Of a DNA stretch of 64,000 nt, positions 1 to 12,225 are shown piece after piece (position 1 is the stretch's first letter; each line of letters starts with the position of its first letter). Source of the stretch: Margaritispora aquatica (lineage: Eukaryota > Ascomycota > Leotiomycetes > Helotiales > Discinellaceae); contig VJWN01000015.1 of NCBI GenBank assembly GCA_007644065.1, positions 852,658-916,657 on the forward strand. The letters are read 5' to 3'. The notes under the pieces are model-generated. The model worked only from the letters and a program-made list of their open reading frames with translations, had not been told where the DNA came from and did no database searches. The translations under genes and the position numbers were made by a program.

Positions 1-50
1 CACTTCTTCCGTGCCAGCCGACCTATTAGCCTCAGCTATCCTGCAAATAG
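1..50 (-). other. possible exon of a gene running off the left edge
   Basis: On the minus strand a pyrimidine-rich run followed by TTTGCAG ends near position 51, the form of a fungal 3' splice site. One frame after it is open to the window edge and reads IAEANRSAGTEEV. This could be an internal exon of a minus-strand gene lying mostly outside the window. No convincing upstream exon was found between 51 and 443, and 13 codons are too few to identify a family. The same bases are also open on the plus strand (ending in a stop near 80), so a 3' end of a plus-strand gene is an alternative. Confidence 0.2.
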
Positions 51-443
51 AAAGAACATTTCGTGTACTTCGTAACGCCGTGTAAAAGAGCCTCGTTAAA
101 ATCGTGTACGTTGCTCAGAAGAGCTGAATTAAATGAAAAATGCGATGCGACCAAATTGTCTGTGTGATATGCCACCAAAGGACATGAAAGTTCTCAAATG
201 CAATATTAACTGTCCCCCCTAACATCTGCGCCGGTATTGTTGCCTTTTGTTCATGTCGTCTATCGAATGTGAAGGATGTTTGAGTGCCGTATGTTCCCAG
301 AATGGAAACTGGTATCTTTGAAAACCACACAACGCCAATGAATCCCACCACCAGTACAAACAAGGGAGGTGTGGGACAAGTACATGACCCTAAAGGTCCT
401 GGGTATATAAATGAGAAAAATGTGTACTGAGAAATGCAAGTTG

Positions 444-3071
444 TTAAAACATTAAGCGTAGTTCGTAGCCTTCAGTATGTGTCACGTTTTGTGTGATACC
501 ACTGTCGCTATCCACGGCCACATCGAGAGACATTTCCCATTCGCGCTTCACAGGGTTTTTAATCTCTGCGATCTCCATAGTAATGTCTTGCCCTTCAGCA
601 AGTTCACGTATGACGTCGTCGTCAATTTCCACCTGCAAACCGCGGTCGAGGACGTGAATTGCTCGGATAATCTTTGTTGGTTCGAGATTCCATTTCAACG
701 CAATGCCTTGAGTGAAGTCCTTGAGAGTACGCTGCATCAAATAAACAGCTCTGTAGTACTCGGGCTTTTCTGGTTGACTTGGATCCTTGCGTTGCACATA
801 AAAACAAGCGACAGGCTTGATGAGCCTCTCCACTGGAGGATTGTAGGAATTATCGACACCCAATGCTTCGATCCATCCCGTCAAACTTCCTGTATCGTCG
901 GTTTTTGGCACCTTGGTAATCTGATCTGGAGGGCTAGCAAGTTGTTGAGGATTTGCTGAATGAATACCTAATGCCGTGGACTGCACATCGACCCAATGTG
1001 CAGGTGCGGTAATACCGATGACCTGAGAGTGCAACGATGCCGAGCTGGGAGATGGCGACATCAGCGAAGATGTGCCTGCAGTTGAGCTTCGATCACTACT
1101 CCTCTGTTGCCAAATTGCACTGCCTCGAGAGTCTACCTTGGTCAGATCCAACGGCTCGCCTACGAGAGCCACAGGATGAAGATCTGGGTCATCTTGCTCA
1201 GAGCCACGAAGATACAATATGCTTATCGGCCTCGTACTCGTGAACATGTCTTGCATTGTCTGGAGTTTGTAGTGTAGATCTTCCTCCATTGGCACACGAC
1301 CACCAGAAGACGATGCAGACGACATCGACCATGTCCGCTTATGCTTTTGAACCTTTCCAGGGCGTTGACTGGGCTGGGACTTGATCATAGTTGATCCTGT
1401 TCGTTTGCGTTTCCCAAAATCTTTCATGCCAGTTTCAGCTTGCGAAATTTGTTGCTTAAGCTTGTCGATTGTCTTCTTTACATGTGCAACATCGTTCGAT
1501 AATTTCCGTTCAGCCCCATGATCTCTGAAGAGCTTTACTTTGCAAAAGGCAACTTCAGAGCAATCGGAACTTGACTGTGGCGAACCGTTGGTGAAAGTCT
1601 CAGTCTTTGCACAAAGGCGAACGGGAATGCCTTTGACACCTTTGGAGTGACTGAAATCTGTGGAAAGAAAGTTGAATCGCACAGCAAGATTACACTCAGC
1701 CGCGCCATTCGCTCCCGGAGTCCAGATTACCGAGAATCCATCGAATGAAGCGGTATCGAGATCCACACGGGTTCTCTTGTCATCGGATTCGGCAGGCTGA
1801 TTCGCTTCCACATACTCGACAGCTTGGAGCTTACCACCACGCTGGTGTGCTTCGTTCGTACCTCTGCCCTCCTTCCAAAGTTGCCAACAGGTTGCTGGTC
1901 GTTGTCGCTGTTGTTCGTCTTCGAATGAAATTCGAATAAATGTCCTATAGCGCGATCCGGGAGGTAGGGGAGCAGTTGGCGTAGTATCAATGATGGAAAC
2001 AGAATACGCTTGACCTTTGTTCAGGTATGTGACTGGAATTTCGTCTGATTGCTTGATCATGGCTGTGGGCGCATTCAAAGTTACGTGAAAGCGAAACTTC
2101 TCCGCAGATTGAGGTATCATGCCTCCCATGGACATGCTGTATTGCGAGGGTTGATACGCCATTACTGGCGACTGGTGTTGCATGGACGCTTCCATTACGC
2201 CCATGCGATCATCATCATCCATTGGTGAACCATCTTGCTCCATAGTCTCGTACCCTGTGTCTTGGTGTAGGAAGGATGATGGAGCATATGAGTCCTGGGG
2301 TGGTCCTTGATGGCCATGCTGAAGATGGTGTTGGTGGTGTTGACCAAAAGGATTGAAGTTCTGAAAATGAGGAGGCATGTGGTGACCATACGCCCCAATA
2401 TCCATCATCGAGCTTGCGTGCATGCCTTCGGCAGAACTAGGTAAAGAAAGTGGCGTGCCCAATCCCATGTTCATACCCATACCCATTCCCGGCGTGTGAA
2501 GGTCACCGGCTTGGTTGTGGTATAATGTGTTTGTGCCCCCAGGTGTAGGAGTATAGTACCCAGGGGGTTGATTGGCAAACTGGGCAAAGGAAAAGGAGTT
2601 TGGGTCGAGAAGAGATGGTGTGAACCGCCATGCTTCGTGTTGTGCTCGAGGTGTAGGGTCAAGATCTTTGATATCTTCATGTCCAACACTGTGATGCCTA
2701 TAAGCAAGATGTTAGCACTGAATTCAATCAAAAGACATCGCAAACAACTCTATGTATTTGTCTCCTTCACAAAACGAAGCTACATCGCTATGGATGCGCG
2801 TATATTGTACATACCTTTCTTGCTGGGGCCCGCCTGCAGTTACTTCGCCAATAGAGTTTCCAGCATCAGCCGTCGATGTCGCGACAGACACCTCTGGGAA
2901 GTTCTGACGGAAATTTGCGATAAACTCATCACCAGGCTTTTGCGACGATGTCCTAGAGAAAATATAAGTTTGTGTCGTGGCTAACGTGCAAAGTGTGGTT
3001 GGCCTTGAGAGGTCACCAACCCAAGCAAGCAATGAATGCTTCGTTTGGTTCACTTACCGGTTGCGAAACAT
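444..3071 (-). CDS. Grainyhead/CP2-family transcription factor
   Basis: A predicted sequence-specific DNA-binding nuclear factor of 801 residues. I read three exons: 3071-3058, 2952-2815 and 2697-444, with introns starting GTAAGT and GTATGT and ending TAG; the joined frame is open and begins MFRNRTSSQKPGDEF. The N-terminal third is rich in His, Gln, Gly, Met and Pro (HQHHLQHGHQG), like an activation region. The CP2/Grainyhead immunoglobulin-like domain starts near residue 248 (KFRFHVTLNAPTAMI) and runs through CWQLWKEGRGTNEAHQRGGK, a highly conserved block of the family, to about residue 450 (CKVKLFRDHGAERK). A basic stretch (GKRKRTGS) follows, then a Ser-rich linker and a conserved C-terminal region ending YELRLMF. 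In Neurospora the Grainyhead homologue is linked to cell-wall remodelling and conidial release. The 5' side faces a very long gene-free region. Confidence 0.93.
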
Positions 3072-6000
3072 CTGGAGATCTGTGGCTGAGATGCGATTAC
3101 AACCTGTTCATTCCACCCCAATAATCCCAGATCGCGTTTGTGTTCTAGCAAAACGTGTGGTGAGTGAGACAATCTGAGCTGTTGACGGATATGTTTTGGT
3201 GTTCAGCAAGCAGTTCTATGGGAAGTCTTGGTGGATGGTACAGGTTGGTTGATATTTAATAGTTCGGAGTCGGACGCGGGTCCAGGTGGGGGGGGGGGGA
3301 TAGGTAGCGAGTGTTTGAAGTGAATCGGTCCGTGTCAAGACTACCTTCCTTATCGCTTGTAGTTTTTGGTAATGGTTGAGTAAAGATATGTTGAAGTGAA
3401 AACGGGGGGAACGCGTTGATATTATAATATAATGGGATAAATAAAGAGAGGAGGAGGAGAATGACGGAAAGTTCCACTTTTTTGGGAAGAGGAAGAGGAA
3501 GAGGAAGAGGTGCAGCTGGTGGTCCAGCGAAAGAGTGAGAGTGAGGTGCAAGAGAGAGAGAGAGAGAGCAAATCCAGAGCCGACCTGACGACGCAGGTGG
3601 CAGCACCAGCCAACGACAAGGGTATTGAGGGCACAGGGCAGGCACGGCAGCTGGGGTGGAGGAAAGGGTGGAGGGGGGAAGGTGGAATTTCTTTTCTGGG
3701 TCTTGAGGTCTGTGGTTTGTGGTCTGTGTTCGATGGGTGTCTGGGAGTTGCTTGATATTGCCTAGGGATAGGGAGATATGTAGGGACTACCCTGGAGTGT
3801 CGTAAGTGGAGAATTCGGGAGTGAGAGAAGAGAAAGAATTGGCTAGATTGGGATAAAACAACGGAGGGGGGGATGAGCTATGGAGCTCTGAGCTGTGAGG
3901 AATGAGCATTGAACATTGAGCATTAAGCATGATGAGCATGAGCTGTGAGGTGTGAGGTAAAGAAGACATGGATGAACATGAACAATGGACATGGGCATGG
4001 ACATGGATCTGAAGGAGAAAAAGGGCAAAGGGTAAAGGGCTAACAAGGTAAAAGACATGCATTAATGATTGAATTATACTACATGGATATTGTTATTCTT
4101 CTGACATTCCATTTTGATAGACTGGAGAGCAACTTTAGAGAGGGGGCCCGCATCAGCAAGTGTGGTATGGTGTGAACAATAGAAGTGGGCATCGTGGATG
4201 CGTGGCTACGCTTGTGGATGGGATGCTCACAACCTTGCGATGCTTGACCCCATGAAAGACATACCCATTCTACCCATCATACAAAAGAGGATAAAGCAGC
4301 GATGAAACCCCGGATTCGGCTTAGTGTTTTCCTCAGCCACAACGATCGACAGTGACGCTGCGACGACAGTGGCAATTATGCTTTAGTACTCACGGTACTG
4401 TAAAAGTCACCAGCACAAATTCGCCTCATGTGTGTGGTGTTACCATCATCATAGGCCGAGCCACAGCAAAGATACCCCGAGGAATAAGGTATGAGAAGGC
4501 ACTTAGTAACAGCTTTACGAGTTGGGGTAAAATCGTTGACTAGATCATCTATTTACCTCAGGTTTAGTAAAACTACATCAGCCTTCTGAGACGGTCAGAA
4601 GAATGAACATCTGCAAGTCTAGCCCTCCTGCATCCACAATCCCTATCCAGCTGACTGAGGTCCATGAAGCTCATGGGTCGAGACATACAGTACCTACCTA
4701 AGCCAGACACTGGTATGGCACACACTCTCTGGCTCTCGCAGGGCAGGAGGAGACTTCCTTACACTCCGCTCTTGTGCTGGCAGGAATGGCATGAAGGCAG
4801 CCGGATCATGATGATCCAATTCCTTCTTCCCCATCTTCAAAGTCTTCTCCGGTCGCCCCTCTGTTCCATATTTGCTCTGTTCTTCCAATCACCGGATTTA
4901 AGCAGAAATGATATCGAAGCATCTCTTAAGATCATCTTTGTCTCTACTCAATCACTTAACATTTACAGCCCCAGAAACAGGAGTATATCTCGCATGCTGC
5001 TGCTAGACCCTCGTATTCCATCCACGCATTGGAATGGTGTTCTTTCTAGGTGATTTTCATCTCAAAGTACCGCCAGCACCCTATCGTCCGGCGGCTCTGT
5101 CGTCCTTTGATAGCTCTCTTCCAGGCCAATCCATCCTGCTCAGCCACAGGCACTAAAAGGGGGAATAGGGACCTTTACCACCCACACTCCTGTCCTCGAG
5201 AGATGACATTTCGGCGCTGTTCACAAGTGGCTCCGCTCAACCATCCTATCATTTCCTTCGACGGCGTCTAGCCACTTCGATCGGCACCAAATCACCTTGA
5301 TGGAGCTTCCGTACCAAGCCCAAAAGCATCGGTTTCACTTGCTTCCTTTGGAACCAGCCATACCGCAGGCCCCTTGATTTCGATTATCCGGTACCGGGAA
5401 CAAGCGCGATTGCTTGAGGTATCCAAGATGAGGCGTCAGGTTGATGTTGGGAGGGAAGGACGATGGAAGACCCCTTTTCTGTCTACCGGAATCAAATCAA
5501 TCCTGAAGATGTACGGAAAAAAGAAACACCTTCTTGCGCTTCCCTGCTACCAGGTACTCAAGCGACCGCATTAATCTATCGATTGGGAGTCTAGCCGCAG
5601 AAGGGGTTCCTTTAATCTAAGTTGTCAGAGCTATTACTCGGATCATTGACTAGACTATCTATTGAACCAAGCAAGCGGAGTGCACTAGAAGAGACTTCCA
5701 ACTTCGAAACTCTTCTGGAGAGCTTTCGATACGCTTATTCGGACACGGAATCTACTCCATGGGCGCAACGGTGGTGCAGCCGCCTGGAATCCCCAGCCAA
5801 AATGCTTTCAAGGTGTGAGATAAGCCGTATATTATTTATTATATAGCCGACCACATTCAGCACAACTCCTTGCTCAAAAGACCTATTAGAGCTGCCAAAA
5901 GCATCACGGAGAATATATTAGCAAGGATTACATATACCTCGTGGCCTTTTAATTCTGATTTCGGAGTCCCAATTCCAAAAAGGAGCATAGAGACATGAAC

Positions 6001-9000
6001 TGTCTTCCCCTTGAGGATTTGAGTTTGATGTGCTTGGCGTAGGGTTTCCTTCTCATCAGGAATTAAGCGCATTGAACGAGCCAAGTCACCAACTTTACAT
6101 TCTTCTACCTCAATTAATTATTCCAACCTTTTAATTCCCATAAACCTTATGTTTTGATACCTTTGTGATCTTTTTCGAATTCTTCAACCTCATGTTCGTC
6201 CACTTTAAGCCGGGAATGCACAGCCACAGCCACATCTTACTATTCGCCAACCGACGGGACATGCCAAAGTCAAGTTCTGCATCAAGGGAAACAGATTGCG
6301 TTTCCATCGCGTGCACCACGAGCCAATCGATCCGATATTTCCAGAGGATGTGATAAATTGCGCCAACGGGCTCAAGTCCCGGATAAAGAACACCTGTAAT
6401 CTTTTCAAGGGTCAATTACTGTAAAACTACCATTATCATGATCAAGCCGCCAATTCTGCCAATTCTGCCAATCTGCATGCTGGTCGGCGCGGGCATGGAG
6501 AAATTGGAAATGCGGTGTGTGAGTCCCAAAATGCCATAGCTCCCTCGGCTAGAGTAGAGGAGGGCCTGCAGGTAATTCAAAAACAAATACCCCAACCCAC
6601 CCAACACAATGGAACACAACAAAGCACAACAAAACACCCCACTGACTGTTACACCATACCATCATCGTTCATTGACCACAACAAATGACCGACAGCGATC
6701 CCTTGAAATTGGAAAAGGACTAATCACAACATGAGACCCCCGATACCCTCGATACCCTCGATTATCCGCACATGTCAAGCCGAGCAAAACGGCAGAGATG
6801 GAGTCAAGCCACAGCTCCGTGAGGCATTTTGTGCATCTGTGTTGATCACTTCCCGAGACGGTTAGATGTGGCACAGGCTTGCGTGGCTTGCCCGCACTTT
6901 TCTCTGACCCGTGTCTTGGTCCGTCTCCAGCCCACTCAGGCTGCTTTAGATGGCCTAGACTGCACCGGAGAGAGGACGTCGTATTTCATATCCGAGGGAG
7001 GACCGGAACTTACCTTAGTTTGAACAAACAATCAGAAAGGATTTACAAAGATCTAAAGAGAGAGCATCCCCAAGATCTACAACACATTACCAAACAGAAA
7101 GATAATCATCTGTTATTTTTGGTTAGTTTTGATTATTGTCTCGTCACCTTTCATCATCATCACCATCGTCTTTCCAGATGGACATCTTTCTCATCCAGAT
7201 AGATGAGTATGTCGTCATCGACCTCAGCAACTGAGACATCCCTTGACGCCTCAAACGCACGATGGAGAATGAGGGCGGCTTTCTCTCCCAAAACAATCGA
7301 AGTCGATGACACCCCTGCATCTTATTATCACGGGGCACGTCTTGACTTGTGGACAGCAGCACCAGCAGCACCAGCAGCTAGATCCTTCATGCCATTCACC
7401 TCTTGTCTTACTCCTGGGGGAGATAGGCTGTTCTATTTGCTCTTTCTTACGCTTCATTCGTTCGATTCTATTTAGCTGCGATGCATGATTCATGTTTTCA
7501 TCAGTGAGTGGGGGGTTGAGGGGATTCAATCCCGTCGAAAAGTACCTATTCGGTGTCGAAGCGAGGCTACCAACCACATCACAGCCTAAGGTACCGTAAC
7601 GTTGAATGCTACAAATTACCAAGAGATCAGTAATCATTCATTCATTCATTCAACTAACTATGGAAGACGCTTTAAGCGATGCGGTCTTGTGGGTTGAAAG
7701 AAAGTCTTTGTTACTTTTGTACCTTGTCCCTCCTCTTTTAATTGTGGTTTCTCTCTTTTTCGGGATCTAGTCCCGAAGCTGTCGCGATGGTCCAGGGTGG
7801 AAGGGTGAAAGGGAGAACCACTCAACCAGAGTCTGATTGTTCGATATGCACGGAGAACAACAACAACAACAAGGGTAGGGGTCGGCGGGAGACAATCCCA
7901 ATGAATCCACAGACAGAGAGTGCACCTACGTCATGCCCAGATTCCTTCTTTTGTCCAAATTTTGAATTCCCATCCTATTGCTTGCAATCGAAATCCGTTG
8001 ATAATATGATTTGTGCCCCGATTATTCGCGAACATTCGTTCTACAGTAGCGGTAAGTAGAACGACGTGTCCTGCGTTAGATCATATGGCCTCAAGTCAGG
8101 ACATGCAGAGAATATTCCAGCATGGACTCTGCATGCTGTGTAGTATAGTTCAGCACAGCAATTGCGTATCATCAAGCAATCTTGAGAAGTTGTCTGGCTC
8201 AAACTCACAGTGGCGGCAATCTGGGGTAGTCGCGAAATCTGAAACATTTCTGAAAGGCCTGGTCTCAGAGCTTGGGCACGCATTCTCAGAGTTACTGGCC
8301 TTTCATCTGTATGAGAAGACAAATCTCATCATATCCTGAAGAGGAAGTTGCAATGGTAATTACGCACTGCTTGTAGCAGCTTCACGTACTCGAAAACTAG
8401 TCAGAAAATTATAGTCACCGCGATATCTAATGCAATAACATTTTCTTCTTTGCGTCAATGTCTCGGCGACCCTCCCCGTCTCCGCATCTGCGATGTCTCA
8501 CTGATAACGCCCAATTTCCACAGATTCTAGCCACAGGCTGCTCTAAACAAGACCAGGCCTGCTCAGGCAGCACGATTGCCAAGTCGCACGAGAGGGTATC
8601 ATGGACCCATGAAAGCATCGTCGAAATGCTCAACATTCGACGTCGCATTTTTACCCCCCGAGGTATCCAATCTGGCGTTTATAGCGTCTGTTATTGCATG
8701 CTATTCGGAGTATAGGCACTGGAAGCAGGCCATCGGAAATCAATTCCCATTTCACAACTACCTTGCGATATCTTCAACATAGCAATTTGCCACTTCGTCC
8801 ATCGACACCATCGGACACCACCGTGATTGAAAAACAGCCATCGCAGCATCATCAGATTCAATTCTTCTAGAAAATGGGGCGTTTGTTCCACTCCGAAGAT
8901 CACACCTTATGCGTCTCGGGGGGTTGAATGCGTTTCTTAATATATCACTCGCTTCTTTCTCTGGGACGGGACTGATCTCCCCCTCTAAAAAGTCAATTGA

Positions 9001-10510
9001 GGAGCTGATCTTCAAACGGTTTTTCCGACGATTCATGGGAACTACGTCATTTCTTCGACGTGAAGAGACACAACAACACCAGCGAGGCTGATGGCAGTTC
9101 TTCCTCCTGCGGTCGTGGTTCGCTGCCGATTACCGAATTATGACTGCTCAGACTTGGCCGGCAGCAGCACTCCGGCTGGAGCACAGCCTCCCGGGATATA
9201 GCTACAATATACCACACAAGGCCCGAAGCTCTATCGCCACCAGATACTTTGTATGCAAAGATGCAGACAACATATTCGGTGGGGGCTCTCAAGGGGTCTT
9301 TACGAAGTATGTGTAGATGCATGAGCACGAAACAGTCCACTAGTGAGGGGTTCAGGCGAGCGGTTCCAGTTCAGAAATTTTCCGGCCCCAAAGCGGGGAC
9401 GGATAAAGTGCGTTTCTATTTTCACTAGGAATGCTAGAATGTACGTTTCGCCCCTCGAAGATTCTATCCTCGTCACAGCAAGCAGTTGTGTGAGAAGACA
9501 CAGAAGTCAGTCGGAGGCACAGCAGCAGTTCAACAGTTTAGATAGCCAATCATATATGCAGTGTCGTAAGGTTGACGGCTATCATCGCGTTTTCTCGAAG
9601 TTTTCAGAGTGACACCACAATGTCGTAATTTCTCCCCTTCTATTAGCTAGAATGGTTAAGCGATTCATGTCAGGCACAACACAGTGAAGCACTGCGATGG
9701 TGCAATTCGCAAATCACAGACCGGCAGTCTGAGTGACATTGGATCCAGGCCACAGATCCAAAACTCAGAAGTTTTAGACTCTTGGAATAACTTATAAAGC
9801 CTTGAGGTGAATTGTGATAGTAGTATACTAATACCTCGCCTCTTTTTTCCCCCCCTCTCCTATCTTGCTCGCTTCAAGAAACATCCCCCAGGGAAACCTT
9901 ATGTGTCAGGTGAATAGTGCGAGTGATTGGGAGCCGTCCCATGGTTGAACGGTTCGCGACAACGGTCCTTGACCATTGGCTCAGATTGGTTCATGACTCT
10001 CCCAAGCCCATTTTCCAGATCCCACCGACCGAACACCACGCGCAAAAATGAAAGGCAGCAGAGGCTTCAAAAATCTCTGTCAGAGCAACTCAGAAGTGAC
10101 TTCTGTGTTTGCTGCCAACTCCCTCATTTCCTATGTTGTGCCTAGATTCTATTTTGAAGCAACGTTTTGGTAAATTTCTTGTTGATTCATACCATAACTT
10201 ACCCTCGATACATTTGCTTTGATGATTCGTGGAGTCAGTTTGTGAAAGACAGCCGAGGGACGTGAACGATACATGTATGTTCCAGCACCAAACATCGGCC
10301 AAGACGTTTGCTTCGCGATAACGATAGCGCTCGGCGCACGAACGTCACTAGGTACTGTACCGAAACTCCAACCGCAAATACTATCTCGACGACGAAACAA
10401 AACTCTAGACCACAGTGCAACAAGCTTTTATTCGCAGGAACAAGAAAACTCTCACCCGCCCATTTCTTTGCACATCTCTTTTTCAGCCCTTCGGAATCGC
10501 TACATTCGCC
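3072..10510. other. 7.4 kb intergenic region without a supportable gene
   Basis: No open frame here reads like a protein and none can be linked by splice sites into a longer gene; the longest single frames (about 70-130 codons) have no recognisable domain. The part next to the CP2 gene contains a run of 12 G (3288-3299), a GGAAGA-type purine tract (3486-3510), a GA run near 3550-3570 and degenerate GAGCAT/ACATGG-like short repeats (about 3880-4010). Further in are a CGATACCCT direct repeat (6741-6762), AGCAGC/ACC repeats (about 7350-7380), CATT repeats (about 7633-7650) and CAA repeats (7855-7873). It holds the promoter and leader of the CP2 gene and, at the right end, the promoter of the OSBP gene. 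Confidence 0.7.
3288..3510. repeat. G12 run and GGAAGA polypurine tract upstream of the CP2 gene
   Basis: Positions 3288-3299 are twelve consecutive G. About 190 bp further, 3486-3510 is a near-perfect repeat of GGAAGA on the plus strand, so the CP2 transcript, if it starts upstream of here, would carry a CU-rich leader. Such purine-rich mirror tracts are common in fungal 5' regions; no specific function can be assigned. Confidence 0.75.
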
Positions 10511-12225
10511 ATGGCATCTGCCGCGCCCTCGCAAGAGGCATCGCCCGCCTCGACGGCCCCATCGTCAACCTCGGATTCCCCCTCACAAACCGTCGTCTCG
10601 CACGCCGCAGAGAAGCCACCGGATGACACGTCGAAGCTACGTATCTTCCTGGGCATCTTGAGAAAGTAAGGATCTACTCTCCACCGGCAAGTTGCTGCTG
10701 CCAGAACACGCCTCACCGCTATCTTTGTGGCAATACGGCCATGTCCCCCGCTCGCAGAAGCTCAACTCCCAAGATGCGTTGCATGTCTGGGTAAAGGATC
10801 TATTGCTAACTCGCTATCTTGCTTCGCAGATTCATAGGTGTTGCCGATATTGCCAATGTGCGATTCTCGTTACCAGCTCAGTTGTTGGAGCCGGTACCCA
10901 ATCTCGAGTACTGGAACTACTTGGACCAGCCGAATACCTTTGTGGCCATTGGGGACTCGAATGATGAGTTTGATCGGATGCTGGAGGTGTGCCGATTTTG
11001 GTTCACCAAGGACTTGAAGTATGTGAAGGGGAAGCCTTGCAAGCCGTACAATTCAACACTAGGGGAATTCTTCAGGGTAAGATGGATGGCACTTGCGTGT
11101 GACTTTTTTTTGGTTGACTCGCATATAGTGCAACTGGGAAGTTGAGGATGATGCCCCAGCTATCACTGCAAGCAAGCTGATAGCATCGGCTTCTGGGAGT
11201 GCAGCATCGTCCATCAAATCTGTCAAAAACATAGTATCTTCCAGCTCGTCCCTCAAGGCATCGTCAAATCCGGAGAGAACTCCGTCGAGTACGAGTGTTG
11301 CCAAATCTGGCAAGAAGGTCACTGTCTCGTACCTCACAGAACAGACATCACATCATCCACCTGTCTCGGCATTTTATGTCGATTGTCCTGAGAAGGGAGT
11401 TTACGCTAGAGGATTCGACCAACTCTCTGCAAAATTTACAGGCACGAGTGTCCGCGTTACTCCTGGCCAGCATAATCTGGGCATCTTCATTACACTGACC
11501 AAGCGAGACAATGAACAGTACCAGCTCACGCATCCATCTGCGCATTTGGGTGGACTGCTGCGTGGTACGCTCAGCGTGACTGTCGGAGATATCTGTTACA
11601 TATCCTGCGAGAAGACGAGGATAAAGACGATATTGCATTATGTGGAGGAGGGCTGGCTCGGAAAGACACAGAACAAAGTCGACGGTGTGATTTTCAGATA
11701 TGACCCCGAGAATGACAACAAGACGAAGGTGAAGGATGTACCAGATAAAGATGTAATAGCAAGGGTATCCGGAAACTGGAGGGAGAAGCTGTACTTTTCC
11801 ATCGGACCAAAATCTGTAAGTCGCAGCACCAGTTCACTGTAACCGACCACAAGCAAGCACTAACCGAGCAGGACACACAACACCTCCTAATAGACCTCGC
11901 ACCCTTGAATGTGGCTACCAAAGTCATACCTCCTTTGCAAAGTCAGCTTCCTAACGAGTCGATCCGCTTCTGGGCCGGCGTCACAGATGCCATCACTTCT
12001 CGACAGTTCGCGCGCGCAACACAGCTCAAGCAAGACATCGAGGAGAGGCAGCGCCTGAAAGCCAAGGAGCGCGAGGAGGCGAATGATGAGTGGCGGCCTA
12101 GGTTCTTCATTGGTGCTGTCACGCCGCTGGGGAAACCCGAGCTGACGGATGATGGGAAGGAGGTGCTGAGTAAATTGCAGCAGGGCGATTGGGCGTTGAA
12201 GGAGAGTGAGGTTTATGGATCATAG
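10511..12225 (+). CDS. KES1: Oxysterol-binding protein, Kes1/Osh4-like
   Basis: A predicted cytosolic lipid transfer protein (sterol/PI4P exchange in the Osh4/Kes1 family), 480 residues. Exons are 10511-10665, 10830-11076, 11129-11815 and 11872-12225; all junctions keep frame and use GTAAG-type donors. The start is the ATG in the context GCCATGGC. After a Ser/Ala/Pro-rich head of about 40 residues the ORD begins (LRIFLGILRKFIG), followed by GKPCKPYNSTLGEFFR and the family signature EQTSHHPPVSAFY. The end (RFWAGVTDAITSRQFARATQLKQDIEERQR) is the usual Kes1 helix. No PH, ankyrin or GOLD domain is present, so it belongs to the short class. A Ser/Ala/Lys-rich insertion lies between CNWEVEDD and VTVSYLTEQ, making it longer than the 434-residue yeast protein. 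It is convergent with the ankyrin gene. Confidence 0.95.

Noticed and set aside
477..959. 160-codon plus-strand frame opposite the CP2 gene
   Set aside because: It lies entirely antisense to conserved coding sequence of the CP2 factor and has no features of its own.
4520..5680. Similar 25-bp segments near 4526 and 5643 (TTGACTAGA..ATCTATT)
   Set aside because: The similarity is partial and not extended by flanking sequence, so it does not establish a repeat family.
6131..6637. Hydrophobic minus-strand frames suggesting a membrane-protein remnant
   Set aside because: Frames are short and interrupted, with no recognisable family block; hydrophobicity follows from local base composition.
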